Source: an uncultured Beijerinckiaceae bacterium
Lineage (GTDB): Bacteria > Pseudomonadota > Alphaproteobacteria > Rhizobiales > Beijerinckiaceae
Length of the DNA stretch: 20,832 bases
Assembly: GCA_937863205.1 (NCBI GenBank)
Contig: CALMGA010000134.1
Location: 1-20,832 of the forward strand
Direction: 5' to 3'
Of the stretch, positions 1 to 8,677 are shown piece by piece. The number at the start of each line of letters is the position of its first letter. Position 1 is the stretch's first letter. The translations under genes were made by a program, and so were the position numbers. The notes beneath the pieces were generated by a model that was not told the DNA's origin, did no database searches, and saw nothing but the letters and a program-made list of their open reading frames with translations.

Positions 1-1
1 C

Positions 2-31
2 ATCGCCATGCGCGAGTGGGCCTACACAGGT
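2..31 (+). pseudogene. possible scrap of an IS481-type integrase
   Basis: Read in frame 2, the first ten codons give IAMREWAYTG. This resembles the conserved REWAY stretch near the C-terminus of IS481-family DDE integrases, just before their usual tryptophan- and histidine-rich YNWHRPH-like motif. That downstream motif is absent because the sequence passes straight into the istB remnant. Ten residues are very little evidence, the match is from memory of the family, and the 5' side lies outside the window. It is listed as a possible fragment only. Confidence 0.25.
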
Positions 32-35
32 CAAA

Positions 36-278
36 GATGATGGCCGTTGGTATTACGAGCGGCGCTCAATGCTGATCATGGCCAACCATCCCTTTGGCGA
101 GTGGAACAAGGTCTTTCCCGACCCGACCATGACGCTCGCGGCGGTGGACCGCCTCGTTCACCACGCGACCATCTTCGAGATGAACGTCGAAAGCTACCGC
201 CGGCGGGTGGCGATGGAACGCAAGCGCGGTCCCGGACGTCCGCCGACCCGCGCGACAATCAAAACCTCGGTCGATTGA
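36..278 (+). pseudogene. istB: 3' fragment of an IS21-family istB (transposition helper ATPase)
   Basis: The frame runs open from the window edge and ends at the TGA at 276-278. From about position 36 it reads DDGRWYYERRSMLIMANHPF, then continues through GEWNKVFPD, AAVDRLVHHATIFEMN and VESYRRR. This is the C-terminal part of the AAA+ ATPase IstB, which assists the IS21 transposase IstA; the pattern ERRS...N.PF.EW followed by RL.HH...FE is a family hallmark. Full IstB proteins are about 250 residues, so only the last third remains. The Walker A and B part is absent and no istA is seen. The upstream join looks like a breakpoint, because the codons before about 36 do not look like IstB. Non-functional remnant. 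Confidence 0.8.
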
Positions 279-402
279 CGCGCCGCGACACAGGCCACCG
301 AAACCGCTTGCACTATGGCAGCAACCCCCGCCATGATCACCATCGCCGCGACACGATCAGTCTCATCCTGATCGCCGCGCGAGTCGCATCCAGATTGTCG
401 CG

Positions 403-537
403 TTACAAAGCGCCCCCGCAAGCCGGGCAGACAGCCTCGTTCGCGGTGGGGCGCGCCGTGATCAGCAGATGCTCCGCATCAAGCTTCAACTCGTCGACGT
501 GCAGGCCGGCCGGGACCGATGGCAGGGATGGATTGTG
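403..537 (-). pseudogene. N-terminal fragment of an ISL3-type transposase
   Basis: On the minus strand the frame ending at 403 reads LHVDELKLDAEHLLITARP and then EAVCPACGGAL before a stop. ISL3-family transposases start with a short hydrophobic and acidic stretch followed by a C-P-x-C-G zinc-finger half, and this matches that N-terminus. The second pair of zinc-binding residues, the helix-turn-helix and the DDE domain are all missing because the frame stops right after the first CPxC. Full-length relatives are about 400 residues or more. The start is unclear, since the open frame extends to 831 but upstream codons look non-coding. The stretch 538-830 between this fragment and the IS5 remnant holds no gene I can support. 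Confidence 0.55.
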
Positions 538-831
538 GGTCGAAATCGCGAAGCTCGCCCGAGACGAGGACCAACGCTTCACCGCACGATCAACACCGAA
601 AGTGCGGAAGAACCAATTTTGCAAGCCGAACGACACGTTGGCTGGAACCCTGACGTGGCGAGGTGCTGCAGCACTTCCGCGACTGCCCTGACGACGCCGC
701 TCGCCGGTGGGGATGGCCCCACCATCACGAACTCGAGTCGAGGCAGCAGGGGCAGACCGCTCTCGAGCCCCATGGCGGCGATGCCGTACATCGGCATGTA
801 GCGCGGTCCGCTGCACAGGCCGAGGCCGCAC

Positions 832-1621
832 TGCAGCGCCGCCTCAATCAGGGCGCAGCCGAGCACGGTAAAGGCGAGGTGGAGATCGACGCGACGCCCG
901 TGGCGCACCACCAGCCGGCGCAAGCGGGCCAGCCACGCCAGGGTGCGTTCCACGATCCAGCGGTGGCGTCCTAGCCGCTCGCTGCTGTCCACCCCGCGTC
1001 GGGCAATCCGTGGTGTGATGGAGCGCGCCCGGCACTCCTGCCGGCAGCGGCGGTGGTCGTAGCCCTTGTCGGCTTGCACCTTGGTCGGTCGGCAACGCGG
1101 ACGGCCGCGCCGGTCGGTGCGCGCACCCGGCAACGCGTCCAGCGTGACGGCCAACATGCGGCTGTCGTGGAAGTTGGCGCCGCTCAGCGTGACGCCGAGC
1201 GGCGTGCCTTGAGCGTCGACGACGAGGTGGCGCTTGGTGCCCGGCTTGCCCCTGTCGGCCAAATTCGGGCCGGTCGCCTCGCCCCTTTTTTGGCCGGCAC
1301 GCTGGCGCTGTCCAGCGCCGCGCGCGACCAGTCCAGCGCGCCGGCATCGTGCAGCCGCTCCAGCAACACGCGGTGCAACGCCGCCCACACCCCGGCCGCC
1401 TACCAGGCGCACAGCCGTCGCCAGTTCGACTTGCCGCTGCATCCCAACGCCGAGCGGGGCACGTGCTTCCACTGCATGCCGGTGCGCAGCACAAGGATGA
1501 TGCCGGCCAGAGCCGCGCGGTCCGCGCTCGGCGGCCGGCCGCCTTTCTGCTTCACTGGTTCAGGCGGCAGAAGCGGCTCAATAACTGCTTAGAGGTCGTC
1601 GGGAACAAGGGTGTCGACTCG
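832..1621 (-). pseudogene. decayed IS5-family transposase
   Basis: Joining two minus-strand frames restores an IS5-family (IS427-like) DDE transposase. From the 5' side it reads TLVPDDL, a TAA stop at 1591-1589, AVIEPLLPPEP, KGGRPPSADRAALAGIILVL, RTGMQWKHVP, WRRLCAW, a TAG stop at 1402-1400, then AAGVWAALHRVLLERL. The first catalytic Asp lies in LDSASV. At the A6 run 1291-1286 the frame changes and continues as RGEATGPN, DRGKPGTKRHLVVD, then ADKGYD (second Asp) and RWIVERTLAWLARLRRL (Glu and the Y/R-E region), ending near LAFTVLGCALI at about 843. No initiating Met is visible, so this copy should be inactive. Element ends are unsure: the 8-mer CGAGTCGA lies in inverted orientation at 734-741 and 1614-1621 and may mark degenerate terminal repeats. 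I see no clear target-site duplication. Confidence 0.85.
1285..1291 (-). other. A6G homopolymer at the transposase frame change
   Basis: On the minus strand the bases read AAAAAAG. The upstream frame passes through as GCC-AAA-AAA-GGG. A minus-one shift here gives AAA-AGG-GGC-GAG, restoring the family sequence KRGEATGP. Some IS5-family elements of the IS427 group express their transposase by frameshifting at such runs. The phase here (AAA-AAA rather than AAA-AAG) is not the classic tandem-slip register, and loss of one A from an A7 run would look the same. Given the two nonsense codons nearby, I favour simple decay. Confidence 0.45.
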
Positions 1622-1656
1622 CCCTCAGTCCGCATTAACCGGTTTGTCCCTCGTTT

Positions 1657-3492
1657 TCAAGCGCGATCGCCCCGGAGGTATTGACGCATTGTTTGATAGA
1701 GAAAGACTATATTACCTACCAAATATCTCTTTGCAAGCCGGCGTGGCTCAAGAAGAAGACGATAGAGCCACTCGAGGCGCATTTCTCGAATTAGAGGAGG
1801 CGCTCGAGGAAAAGTGCCTGTTTGAAAATCAAACAATGCTCCTACGCCGATGCCGATTGAGCATACGTCAGGAATAAATCTCTGCAACCAGAGTTCTTGC
1901 TTTGGACATCCCATTGCGACAAGTATTATATCAGGGCGGGTCTGCTTGACGCGCTCCGCCAAGACACCGGCATCACTCTCCCGAAAGAATCCAGGATGTG
2001 AACCTATGACTTTGTGGTTGGGCCACCTTAAGACGTAGTGCTCTACCGCACGAGACCTGACTTGATCGGTGCCGCCGAGAAGGTAGAGCCGCAGACCCGA
2101 CCGCAATTTGTCAAGCGCATAAGGGATGAAGTCTGTGCCATTGAGGTTTGCTGGAAATTTCTCTCCATATAAAGCTTTGCTGGCGATATCAACACCAATT
2201 CCGTCGTTAAAGACAATAAAGTCTTGGAGTGCATTTGCAATATTTTGATCAGAAGCGGCAATATTCGCGAGGTGAGCATTGAGAAATGTAACTTTGGCAA
2301 CGCTGCCGGTGTCGAGGGCGCCCTGTAGAGTCTTCACGGCGAGATCCCGATCACAAACCTGAACTTGCACGCCAATAATTAGACGGTGATCGCGGCCGAC
2401 CACGTCGCCATAGATTTTATTAAAAACAGCGGTCACTGCATCCCAATTATACCGTCGGAGCATCTGAGGCGCTCGACTTACGAAGTCTGACCACGGATCG
2501 CTCATCCAAGTCGCATCGATCTTCGAGGCGCAATTATCTGGATCAAAGAAGTCGAGCAAAAGCCCACATCCCAGCGCGGCGATGGACTCGCGATGCGCGG
2601 GAATATCGCTCAGAACCGGATAGAGACCAGCCGAGACCGCCTCGATCGCCGCAATTCCAAAGCCTTCGTGACGTGATGGAGAACAGAAGATCGAGCACTC
2701 GGCAACGAGCGATCTCAACCGTTCGTCATTAGGATTTTCGACGATCTCGACCGCACCGACTAGACGAAGCGCCTCCACATCTCGCCTGATTTTCTCGACG
2801 ATACCGTCCATGGGACGACCGGCCAGCACCAATGACCACATCGGGTCCAAGGCTTGCAGCTTTTTCAGGACCGGTAGGATCGCTTGGACGTTCTTGTTGT
2901 CGGCGAGCCGCCCAAAATAGATGATCCGCTTCTTGCGCGACGACCTGTGGACCCCTGAAAACTTCGATGTATCGACGCCGTTCAGGACAACACCGATGCC
3001 TGCTGAACGGATTGTCTGGAAGGTTGAAAGATCTGCCATGCTGTTCGCTGCCACGTATCCGTAGCGCGTCAAAGCCAAGCGAGTGACCGTCTTGAAATAC
3101 AGAGCCTTCGCTTTCGAAGCGAAGGCAGAATGGAAGAAGCCGCCATGGGTCGAGAGGACAAGCGTCTTGCGGTGGATTACCTTAGTGGCGGCCAGGAAGT
3201 CGCAGAAGAAGTCTAGGCCATGGACATGGATAATCTCGGCATTCCGAAGACTCATTAAAACGGTTAGCGCTATCGGGTAGCGCCGTGATCCCACGAACGG
3301 GATGCGCCTGATCTCCAACCCTCCGAGCCATTCGGAACGCGGAAGCCGAGCAACTGAGTCGAATATGCGGTCGAGCGTGACGACTTTGACGACGTCGCCG
3401 CCAGCGACCTGTCTCTGCGCGAGGTTCAGCACGAAGGTCTCGAGCCCACCTTGAGCAGGATAAAACTGCCTGACCACGTGCACGACGCGCAC
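1657..3492 (-). CDS. fused GT4-GT26 (WecG/TagA/CpsF) glycosyltransferase
   Basis: This 611-residue protein joins two glycosyltransferases. Residues 1-370 are a GT4, GT-B-fold enzyme: VRQFYPAQGGLETF near the N-terminus, NGVD at 171-174, IIYFGRL at 190-196, and the E-x7-E motif in SRHEGFGIAAIEA (273-285). Residues 395-600 are a GT26 WecG/TagA/CpsF domain: FLNAHLAN (403-410), FNDGIGVDIASKALYG, LNGTDF (450-455) with the Asp expected to act in catalysis, GCPKQE (528-533), GVGALFDFQTGT, and an Arg-rich tail LEWLYRLL...RRLAKRYLVGN typical of the membrane-docking appendage. Such enzymes act on undecaprenyl-pyrophosphate sugars at the inner membrane, so the fusion could add two successive sugars of an EPS repeat. 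The start is GTG at 3492 with GGAG nine bases upstream. It follows the export gene by 33 bp. The GT26 half is much AT-richer than the GT4 half. Donors and acceptors cannot be read from sequence. Confidence 0.93.
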   Translation of the reverse strand: MRVVHVVRQFYPAQGGLETFVLNLAQRQVAGGDVVKVVTLDRIFDSVARLPRSEWLGGLEIRRIPFVGSRRYPIALTVLMSLRNAEIIHVHGLDFFCDFLAATKVIHRKTLVLSTHGGFFHSAFASKAKALYFKTVTRLALTRYGYVAANSMADLSTFQTIRSAGIGVVLNGVDTSKFSGVHRSSRKKRIIYFGRLADNKNVQAILPVLKKLQALDPMWSLVLAGRPMDGIVEKIRRDVEALRLVGAVEIVENPNDERLRSLVAECSIFCSPSRHEGFGIAAIEAVSAGLYPVLSDIPAHRESIAALGCGLLLDFFDPDNCASKIDATWMSDPWSDFVSRAPQMLRRYNWDAVTAVFNKIYGDVVGRDHRLIIGVQVQVCDRDLAVKTLQGALDTGSVAKVTFLNAHLANIAASDQNIANALQDFIVFNDGIGVDIASKALYGEKFPANLNGTDFIPYALDKLRSGLRLYLLGGTDQVRSRAVEHYVLRWPNHKVIGSHPGFFRESDAGVLAERVKQTRPDIILVAMGCPKQELWLQRFIPDVCSIGIGVGALFDFQTGTFPRAPPLIREMRLEWLYRLLLEPRRLAKRYLVGNIVFLYQTMRQYLRGDRA

Positions 3493-3525
3493 CGCGCGTA
3501 CTCCGACCGGCGCGCGTCGCCTAGA

Positions 3526-4749
3526 TCACGGGATCGCTCGCGCGGCGGTGACCGCCACCGCCGCGTTGGTCGCGCTTCCCGTAACTAGGTTAACGAGATT
3601 GAGCACCTTGCTGACCTCGACGGATTTCGCGTTGGCGGCGAAGATAACATCTTGGTTACGCATCACGACCTTCGTCGCCAGGAAGTAGCCGCCGGGATCG
3701 GCGAAGCTGATCTGGAAGACCACGGGGACGGTCGGGCCGGGGACGTGGGAGATATCGACGCCGAGTTGCGCGGCCACCTCCCGCGGCTCGCGCCTGTAAA
3801 GGAACACCGATCCCGGATCACTCTGCACATCGAGCAAGCCACCCGCCTTCGCGACCGCCTCGGCGAGGTTGATGCGCCAAGCATCGAAGGTAAACACCCC
3901 CTGCTGGCCCGCCGCGCCGAAAGCGATGAATTTCTGCTGTTCCTGGTAGACGTAAATGCGATCGTTTGGCTGAACATAGATGTTGTTCGCCGGTGATGTG
4001 ACCAAGTTTTCGAAGGGAACGGTCGCGGTCTTTCCGCCGCGCTGGAGCGTGACCCAGGTCGCATAGCCCTGGTCCTTGATGCCGCCAGCACGCGCGATCG
4101 CGTCCGTGATGCGATCCCCGGCGCCGGACGCCGCCGCCGCGAAGCGAACCGGCGTGTTCACCTCGCCGATTACCGATACGAGATTGGTGCGCTGCGACGA
4201 GAGCGAGACGACCACCTGTGGCTCGATCGCTCTGTTTTTAATACGCTCGATGATGTCGCGTTGGATCTCGACGTTGGTGCGATTATTGGCTTTGATGATG
4301 CCAGCATAGGGCACGCTGATGTTGCCATCGTTGTCGACCGCCTGGTCAGGGATTGTTACGTAGTTGCCTGGCCGCACGCCCGCCTCGGCAGGGATGAAGA
4401 GGCCACCTGCGGCGGCCTCGAAGACGGACACGGAAACGACATCCCCGATCCCGAACTTGATGTAGGCTGGCGGACGCCGGTCCTTGAACACGCCGGCCAA
4501 GCCCTTCGGCTCCGTCTGCTCCAAAATCTCCACGACTGGCTGGGTGATGGGAACGAGCACGTAGGGCACGACGACGGATCCGACGACCTTGACCGAGTCG
4601 GCGTAAGGGCCGGCGACAGGAAACGTGCCGCAGCCGCCGAGTGGAAGCGCCGCGAAGCACATCGAGCAGAAAGCAGCGACTGCTGAGAAGGAACGCTTAG
4701 ACAAGGGCAGTCTCGAAACCGGCATAGAAAGGATCACACAGTAGGACAC
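3526..4749 (-). CDS. Wza-type polysaccharide export outer-membrane lipoprotein
   Basis: This is an outer-membrane auxiliary-family exporter that forms the exit channel for EPS. A Lys/Arg-containing signal (RLPLSKRSFSAVAAFCSM) leads to the lipobox LGGC, with acylated Cys40. The poly-export domain covers about 95-183 (IKFGIGDVVSVSVFE, VTIPDQAVDNDGNISVPYAG, EIQRDIIERIK, PQVVVSL). Two SLBB-like beta-grasp repeats follow (VSVIGEVNTPVRF...ITDAIARAGGI; FIAFGAAGQQGVFTF...NLAEAVAKAGGLLD). At about 407 residues it matches the size of Wza/GumB-KpsD-like proteins. The furthest start is a GTG at 4749, but its GGAGG touches the codon; a GTG at 4737 lies about ten bases from that GGAGG and may be the real start. 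It sits between the sugar transferase (91 bp upstream) and the GT4-GT26 gene and is probably co-transcribed with both. Confidence 0.95.
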   Translation of the reverse strand: MSYCVILSMPVSRLPLSKRSFSAVAAFCSMCFAALPLGGCGTFPVAGPYADSVKVVGSVVVPYVLVPITQPVVEILEQTEPKGLAGVFKDRRPPAYIKFGIGDVVSVSVFEAAAGGLFIPAEAGVRPGNYVTIPDQAVDNDGNISVPYAGIIKANNRTNVEIQRDIIERIKNRAIEPQVVVSLSSQRTNLVSVIGEVNTPVRFAAAASGAGDRITDAIARAGGIKDQGYATWVTLQRGGKTATVPFENLVTSPANNIYVQPNDRIYVYQEQQKFIAFGAAGQQGVFTFDAWRINLAEAVAKAGGLLDVQSDPGSVFLYRREPREVAAQLGVDISHVPGPTVPVVFQISFADPGGYFLATKVVMRNQDVIFAANAKSVEVSKVLNLVNLVTGSATNAAVAVTAARAIP

Positions 4750-4840
4750 CTCCCATGCGCGGTCGACCTAGCTCCGGATACCAAGTGCTGTTTAAATCCG
4801 GCTGTTGCGTATTTGCAACCATAAAACTATCAGCAACGCT

Positions 4841-6295
4841 TTAGAAAGCATCAATCTTCGCGATTTCGAAACAAGTCCGGCCAAGTATCATTAAATCAAG
4901 CCAAATGGAGGAGTGATCGATATACCAGAGGTCAAGATCGATGCGTCGCTGCATGTGCTGCACTGCAATCGTCTGACCGCGTGCGCCGTTGACTTGCGCC
5001 CAGCCGGTGATGCCAGGCTTGACATGGTGTCGATGCGAGTAACGCTCGACGAGCAGCGAGTAGGCATCATCATGAGCGATCGCGTGTGGGCGCGGCCCAA
5101 CCAGCGACATGTTGCCTAGCAGCACGTTGAAGAGTTGCGGCAGCTCATCGATGCTCGTCTTCCGCAGGACCCTTCCGACGCGAGTGACGCGATCATCGGT
5201 TCTGCTGGCTTGAACGATCGTGCTGCCGTCTTCCAAGACGCTCATCGAACGAAATTTGTAGATGAAGAATGGACGTCGGTCGAAACCGTGACGGCGCTGC
5301 TTGAAGATGATCGGGCCAGGGCTGTCCAGTCTGATCGCGACTGCGGTCACGAGCAGCAGGGGAGCCAGCAGAAGCAAGGCTGCCATCGCAACGGTGACAT
5401 CAATGCATCGCTTGAACAGCTGTGTGGATCGCGTCAGCGGGGCGCGTTGCAGTTCGATGACCGGAGGGAGTCTTTCGGCAGCCAAAGCGACCTGATCACC
5501 CATCAGTCGCCGCACGCCGGCGTCGGGCAGCAGGGTTGCCGGCAGCGCCGATTGCCTCAATCCTTCACGCAGGCTGCAGAGGCGGGCCTCATCATCCCAC
5601 TTCATCGACACGACAATCCGACTCGCCGCACGATTGCGCGACAAGTTTAGGAGCGAATTCAAGCGCGCGGGGTCGACGGGTTCTCCGCTTGTCAGTTCGA
5701 TGCGCCCGACTTCGCGGAATCCATAGGTCGCCATGAGGGTGCGACGGTCGATTTGCGCCAGTTCGGACTGATCGCCGATCAGCACGACGGAGGGACCAGA
5801 AAGGGTACCGCTCCTGATCAATCCAGACGCAACGACGCGAGCCACAGACTGGTTGACAGTTAGGAAGATGAAAAACAGCGGCGCGAAAAAGAGAAATGTT
5901 CCCCGCGACACCTCCGCACCTGCCCGCACGATGAAAAGCATTGCCGCTAAGAGAAGGACGGCGCTTACAGAGCAGAGAAGAACCGAGCCGATCTTGACCG
6001 TCGCTCCTATCAGGGAAGGAAGAGAGTACAGGCCGGATGACTTCGCGAAGGAGCAATACAGAATGCCGGCTACTACGCCGATCGATACGGCTGAAGCTGC
6101 TGATTTAAACCCGTAGACGTCGATTGCGACGATGCGATAAGCATGATGGCTTGCAAGCCCGACGCATCCTGAGATCAGGACGTCAGCCACCAAGACCAAC
6201 AGGATGTAATGCTGCGCTGTCAAGCAAACGCGACGCCGATCCTCAAAAAGGCGCGATAATGTCTTTTCTTGGGCAATGCTTCTCAGACTAGCCAT
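4841..6295 (-). CDS. polyprenyl-phosphate sugar-1-phosphate transferase (WcaJ/GumD type)
   Basis: This initiating enzyme transfers a hexose-1-phosphate from a nucleotide sugar to undecaprenyl phosphate in the inner membrane, the first step of EPS repeat assembly. Of 484 residues, about 29-150 hold four hydrophobic segments. Residues 165-285 form a Rossmann-like CoA-binding-type domain (PSVVLIGD). A membrane re-entrant segment lies near 297-322, followed by the catalytic bacterial sugar-transferase domain: [13 protein letters not shown] (325-337), YKFRSM (346-351), [20 protein letters not shown] (381-400) with PRP next, and [12 protein letters not shown] (426-437). Length and order match the polyisoprenyl glycosylphosphotransferase family (WcaJ, GumD, PssY). 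Glucose is a common substrate in the family but is not proven here. It heads the minus-strand block. The start ATG at 6295 has no strong ribosome binding site. Downstream, 4750-4840 is a short non-coding spacer. Confidence 0.95.
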   Translation of the reverse strand: MASLRSIAQEKTLSRLFEDRRRVCLTAQHYILLVLVADVLISGCVGLASHHAYRIVAIDVYGFKSAASAVSIGVVAGILYCSFAKSSGLYSLPSLIGATVKIGSVLLCSVSAVLLLAAMLFIVRAGAEVSRGTFLFFAPLFFIFLTVNQSVARVVASGLIRSGTLSGPSVVLIGDQSELAQIDRRTLMATYGFREVGRIELTSGEPVDPARLNSLLNLSRNRAASRIVVSMKWDDEARLCSLREGLRQSALPATLLPDAGVRRLMGDQVALAAERLPPVIELQRAPLTRSTQLFKRCIDVTVAMAALLLLAPLLLVTAVAIRLDSPGPIIFKQRRHGFDRRPFFIYKFRSMSVLEDGSTIVQASRTDDRVTRVGRVLRKTSIDELPQLFNVLLGNMSLVGPRPHAIAHDDAYSLLVERYSHRHHVKPGITGWAQVNGARGQTIAVQHMQRRIDLDLWYIDHSSIWLDLMILGRTCFEIAKIDAF

Positions 6296-6370
6296 AAGGA
6301 AAGCCCTGTAGACCTAATGGAGAGGCGATAGCATGCAGAACGCCTGCTTGCAATGACATTTAAGGGTTTC

Positions 6371-6628
6371 TTAATGCTTGGTTATGATCTCGATTGCTCC
6401 GGTGCGCTCCTGTTGCATCTGGTGCAAGCCGAAATCGCCTGTAGTGCTGAAAAACTCGACATCCAGGCGGCACGCGAGTCCATTCGTGCCCGATAGTAGC
6501 TGATATTGATCGTTCGATATGCAAAGTTGAATCAGTTCGCGCACCTGAGATGCGCTACCACGGCGATCCAAGGTCGCCTGAACCATCACAGCTTCGCTGC
6601 GGAGAACGGCATCAACTAGTTGGGCCAC
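6371..6628 (-). CDS. uncertain small hypothetical protein
   Basis: This open frame of 85 residues starts at a GTG (6628) upstream of the sugar-transferase gene on the same strand. The product is soluble, slightly acidic and without a signal peptide or membrane segment (for example AQLVDAVLRSEAVMVQATLD and VRELIQLCISNDQYQLLSG). The composition is protein-like, and the N-terminal half could be helical. I do not recognise the family. No good ribosome binding site is seen. It could be a real small regulator ahead of the EPS block or a chance frame. Confidence 0.3.
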   Translation of the reverse strand: MAQLVDAVLRSEAVMVQATLDRRGSASQVRELIQLCISNDQYQLLSGTNGLACRLDVEFFSTTGDFGLHQMQQERTGAIEIITKH

Positions 6629-7204
6629 CGCTTGGCTGCTTCGGCTTGTGGCATAGCCGATATTGAGGTGCGCGCTGACTACCCGTGAGGATCGCCAGCT
6701 TCCATGCGCTGGCGGCCGATCGAACCTACGCCGGTCCAGTGCTCCGCGTCAGGCTCGACATCGCGGCCGTTCGTGGGATATGGGCAGCAATAAGCGGACT
6801 CGCGCTCGGCTGGAGCGTAGCTTATGCTGAGAAAGCTTCGGAGGAGATGCGCGAAGGAAGGGCTTGATTGTCGGTTCGGTGCTCGCGCGCCCATCTCTGG
6901 AGCAGGCAACAAAATGTGGAGGTGAAGGCGAGCCATTGCGTCTCATACCCTGTGCTTAAGTAGAAACTTCTCTCCTCACGTTGTTCTTCCACTTTCATGT
7001 TCTCGTGTGAGCCGTCTATTGAGACATGACGGCGAGCCTTTGGCCTGATTGAGCCGTGAACCCGTCAGACAGTCGGGACTGGCTTGTCATGCTATCAATC
7101 AGCGCTCATGCCACGAAAGCTTGAGATATAAGTCAGCAAATTCATGTTGGTAGATAAATCCCAACTCAGTATCCTCTGTTCGATCATACCGAACGCTTAT
7201 TGAC
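6629..7204. other. gap between divergent EPS transcripts, no supported gene
   Basis: This AT-richer stretch separates the minus-strand sugar-transferase block from the plus-strand polymerase gene and should hold the promoter of the latter. A 60-codon plus-strand frame at 6685-6867 has an alanine-rich middle but no ribosome binding site and no family I know, so I do not call it. I could not place a convincing -35/-10 pair. No tRNA, repeat array or strong palindrome was found by eye. Confidence 0.4.
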
Positions 7205-8677
7205 GTGAAACCCTCTCCTCTTTCGGCGCAGTTTTCCGATCGACGCGAACAATGCGCTTTCTACGCGTTCGCCTCTGTCGTCTGCTTTGCGCCTCTCCCG
7301 TTCGGGTCGACGGACTCCCGATCAACTCTTATCTGGTGCGTCACGCTCGCCTGTTGCCTCGCATGCTCATCCGTTCGGTTGCTTTCTCGACGCGACCACA
7401 TTCTGCTTTGCCTCCTGTTCTGCTCGGTCGCCGCCTTCGCGAGCGTGGTCCGATTGCAGGAGGTCTTGGGCGTTGCACTTCCGCAATCATTGCGGTTGGC
7501 TCAACCCGCCTTGCGCCCCGCCCGTGTCGACGCCATTGCTTCCTTGGGCCCCACTCTCGTTTGCTTTGAGGTCCTGGCGTTAGGTCTCATTCACGGCACT
7601 CACGTACGACGCGCGCGGATCCTGCTGCGGTGGGTGGCATGGTCCGGTGCGGGCTATGCTCTTTATGGTGTGATCACTACCCTAGTGGAGCCAACTCTCC
7701 TGCTGTGGCGTGAGCGCACGAACTATATCGGCGTCGTCTTGGGAACGTTCACCAATCGCAACGTGGCAGCGACGTATTTCGGCAGCTGCGCCTCGATCTG
7801 GCTGCTTCTCTCCGCCGAACATGTCGTGTCCGTCATATCGCGGTACCGCTGGTCGGGCATACGCACCGCCGACGCATTCTCACTGCTCCTCCGGAAGGTG
7901 GATCAGCGATCGATCGGCAAAAGCTCGATCGGTTTCGCGATCTGTTTCATTGCCCTGGCGATGACGAACTCGCGCGCGGGTATCGTCTGCTCGCTCGCGG
8001 CGATTGGGTTAGCCGTTCTCGTGATGCTGCGCCGCTCCATCGCCAACCTGCGTTGGAAGCAGAAGATCGCCCTCGCCGCCGGCTTCGTCACGGTCGCCTT
8101 CTTCCTCGCGAGCGTGGCAAGCCACCGCTTCGACATGCAGGGCTTCGCCGACGAGGGTCGTTTCGACGTCTACAAGGCGACTTGGGTGATGATCCTTGAT
8201 CATCCTATTCTGGGCGTCGGCTTGGGCGCCTTCAAAACAACGTTTCCCGCGTACCGATCCGCCTCCACATCGATCTGGGGCATCTGGGAGATCGCCCATA
8301 GCACTCCGTTGGAACTCGCTGCGGAAGTCGGCCTTCCTCTCGGCTTGTTCATCTGTGTCGGCTATGTCGCCATATGGCTCATTCTTGTTCGCGGCGCGAT
8401 AGTCCGCCGTCGCGACAACGTCGTTCCCCTGATAGCTGCGACGGTTGCCGCCATCGGCGGGGCACATTCCGTGATCGACTACTCCCTGCAGATACCCGGC
8501 TATGCCATCGTCTGCATGGCGGTGGTCGGGACGGGCATGGCGCAAGCATTCACCACGAGACAGCGAACCAGCGCCGGACCATTACCCCGGCGCGAAATCC
8601 CACGGTTTGCGGGGCTTGCGCTGGAGCCCGGGGATCGCGACCTCCACGTCACGGCGGTCGAGGACGGCCGAGAATGA
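7205..8677 (+). CDS. Wzy/WaaL-family O-antigen polymerase or ligase
   Basis: This 490-residue polytopic inner-membrane protein has about ten to twelve hydrophobic segments and the PF04932-type (Wzy_C) signature. Recognisable elements are TFTNRNVAATYF (181-192), TNSRAG (254-259), a periplasmic loop leading into GRFDVYKATWVMI then HPILGVGLGAF (333-343), and AHSTPLELAAEVGLPLGLF (365-383). Members either polymerise lipid-linked repeats (Wzy) or ligate polymer to an acceptor (WaaL). Next to Wza- and Wzc-type genes and with no lipid A core genes, Wzy is the likelier role. The start is a GTG at 7205 with no clear Shine-Dalgarno, and no better in-frame start is visible nearby. Its last 96 bases overlap the 3' end of the convergent minus-strand gene. 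The C-terminal tail after about 450 is hydrophilic and Arg-rich. Confidence 0.9.
   Translation: MKPSPLSAQFSDRREQCAFYAFASVVCFAPLPFGSTDSRSTLIWCVTLACCLACSSVRLLSRRDHILLCLLFCSVAAFASVVRLQEVLGVALPQSLRLAQPALRPARVDAIASLGPTLVCFEVLALGLIHGTHVRRARILLRWVAWSGAGYALYGVITTLVEPTLLLWRERTNYIGVVLGTFTNRNVAATYFGSCASIWLLLSAEHVVSVISRYRWSGIRTADAFSLLLRKVDQRSIGKSSIGFAICFIALAMTNSRAGIVCSLAAIGLAVLVMLRRSIANLRWKQKIALAAGFVTVAFFLASVASHRFDMQGFADEGRFDVYKATWVMILDHPILGVGLGAFKTTFPAYRSASTSIWGIWEIAHSTPLELAAEVGLPLGLFICVGYVAIWLILVRGAIVRRRDNVVPLIAATVAAIGGAHSVIDYSLQIPGYAIVCMAVVGTGMAQAFTTRQRTSAGPLPRREIPRFAGLALEPGDRDLHVTAVEDGRE

Noticed and set aside
47..691. Long plus-strand frame of 214 codons
   Set aside because: It crosses istB and ISL3 remnants in the wrong frame and has Arg/Pro-rich shadow composition.
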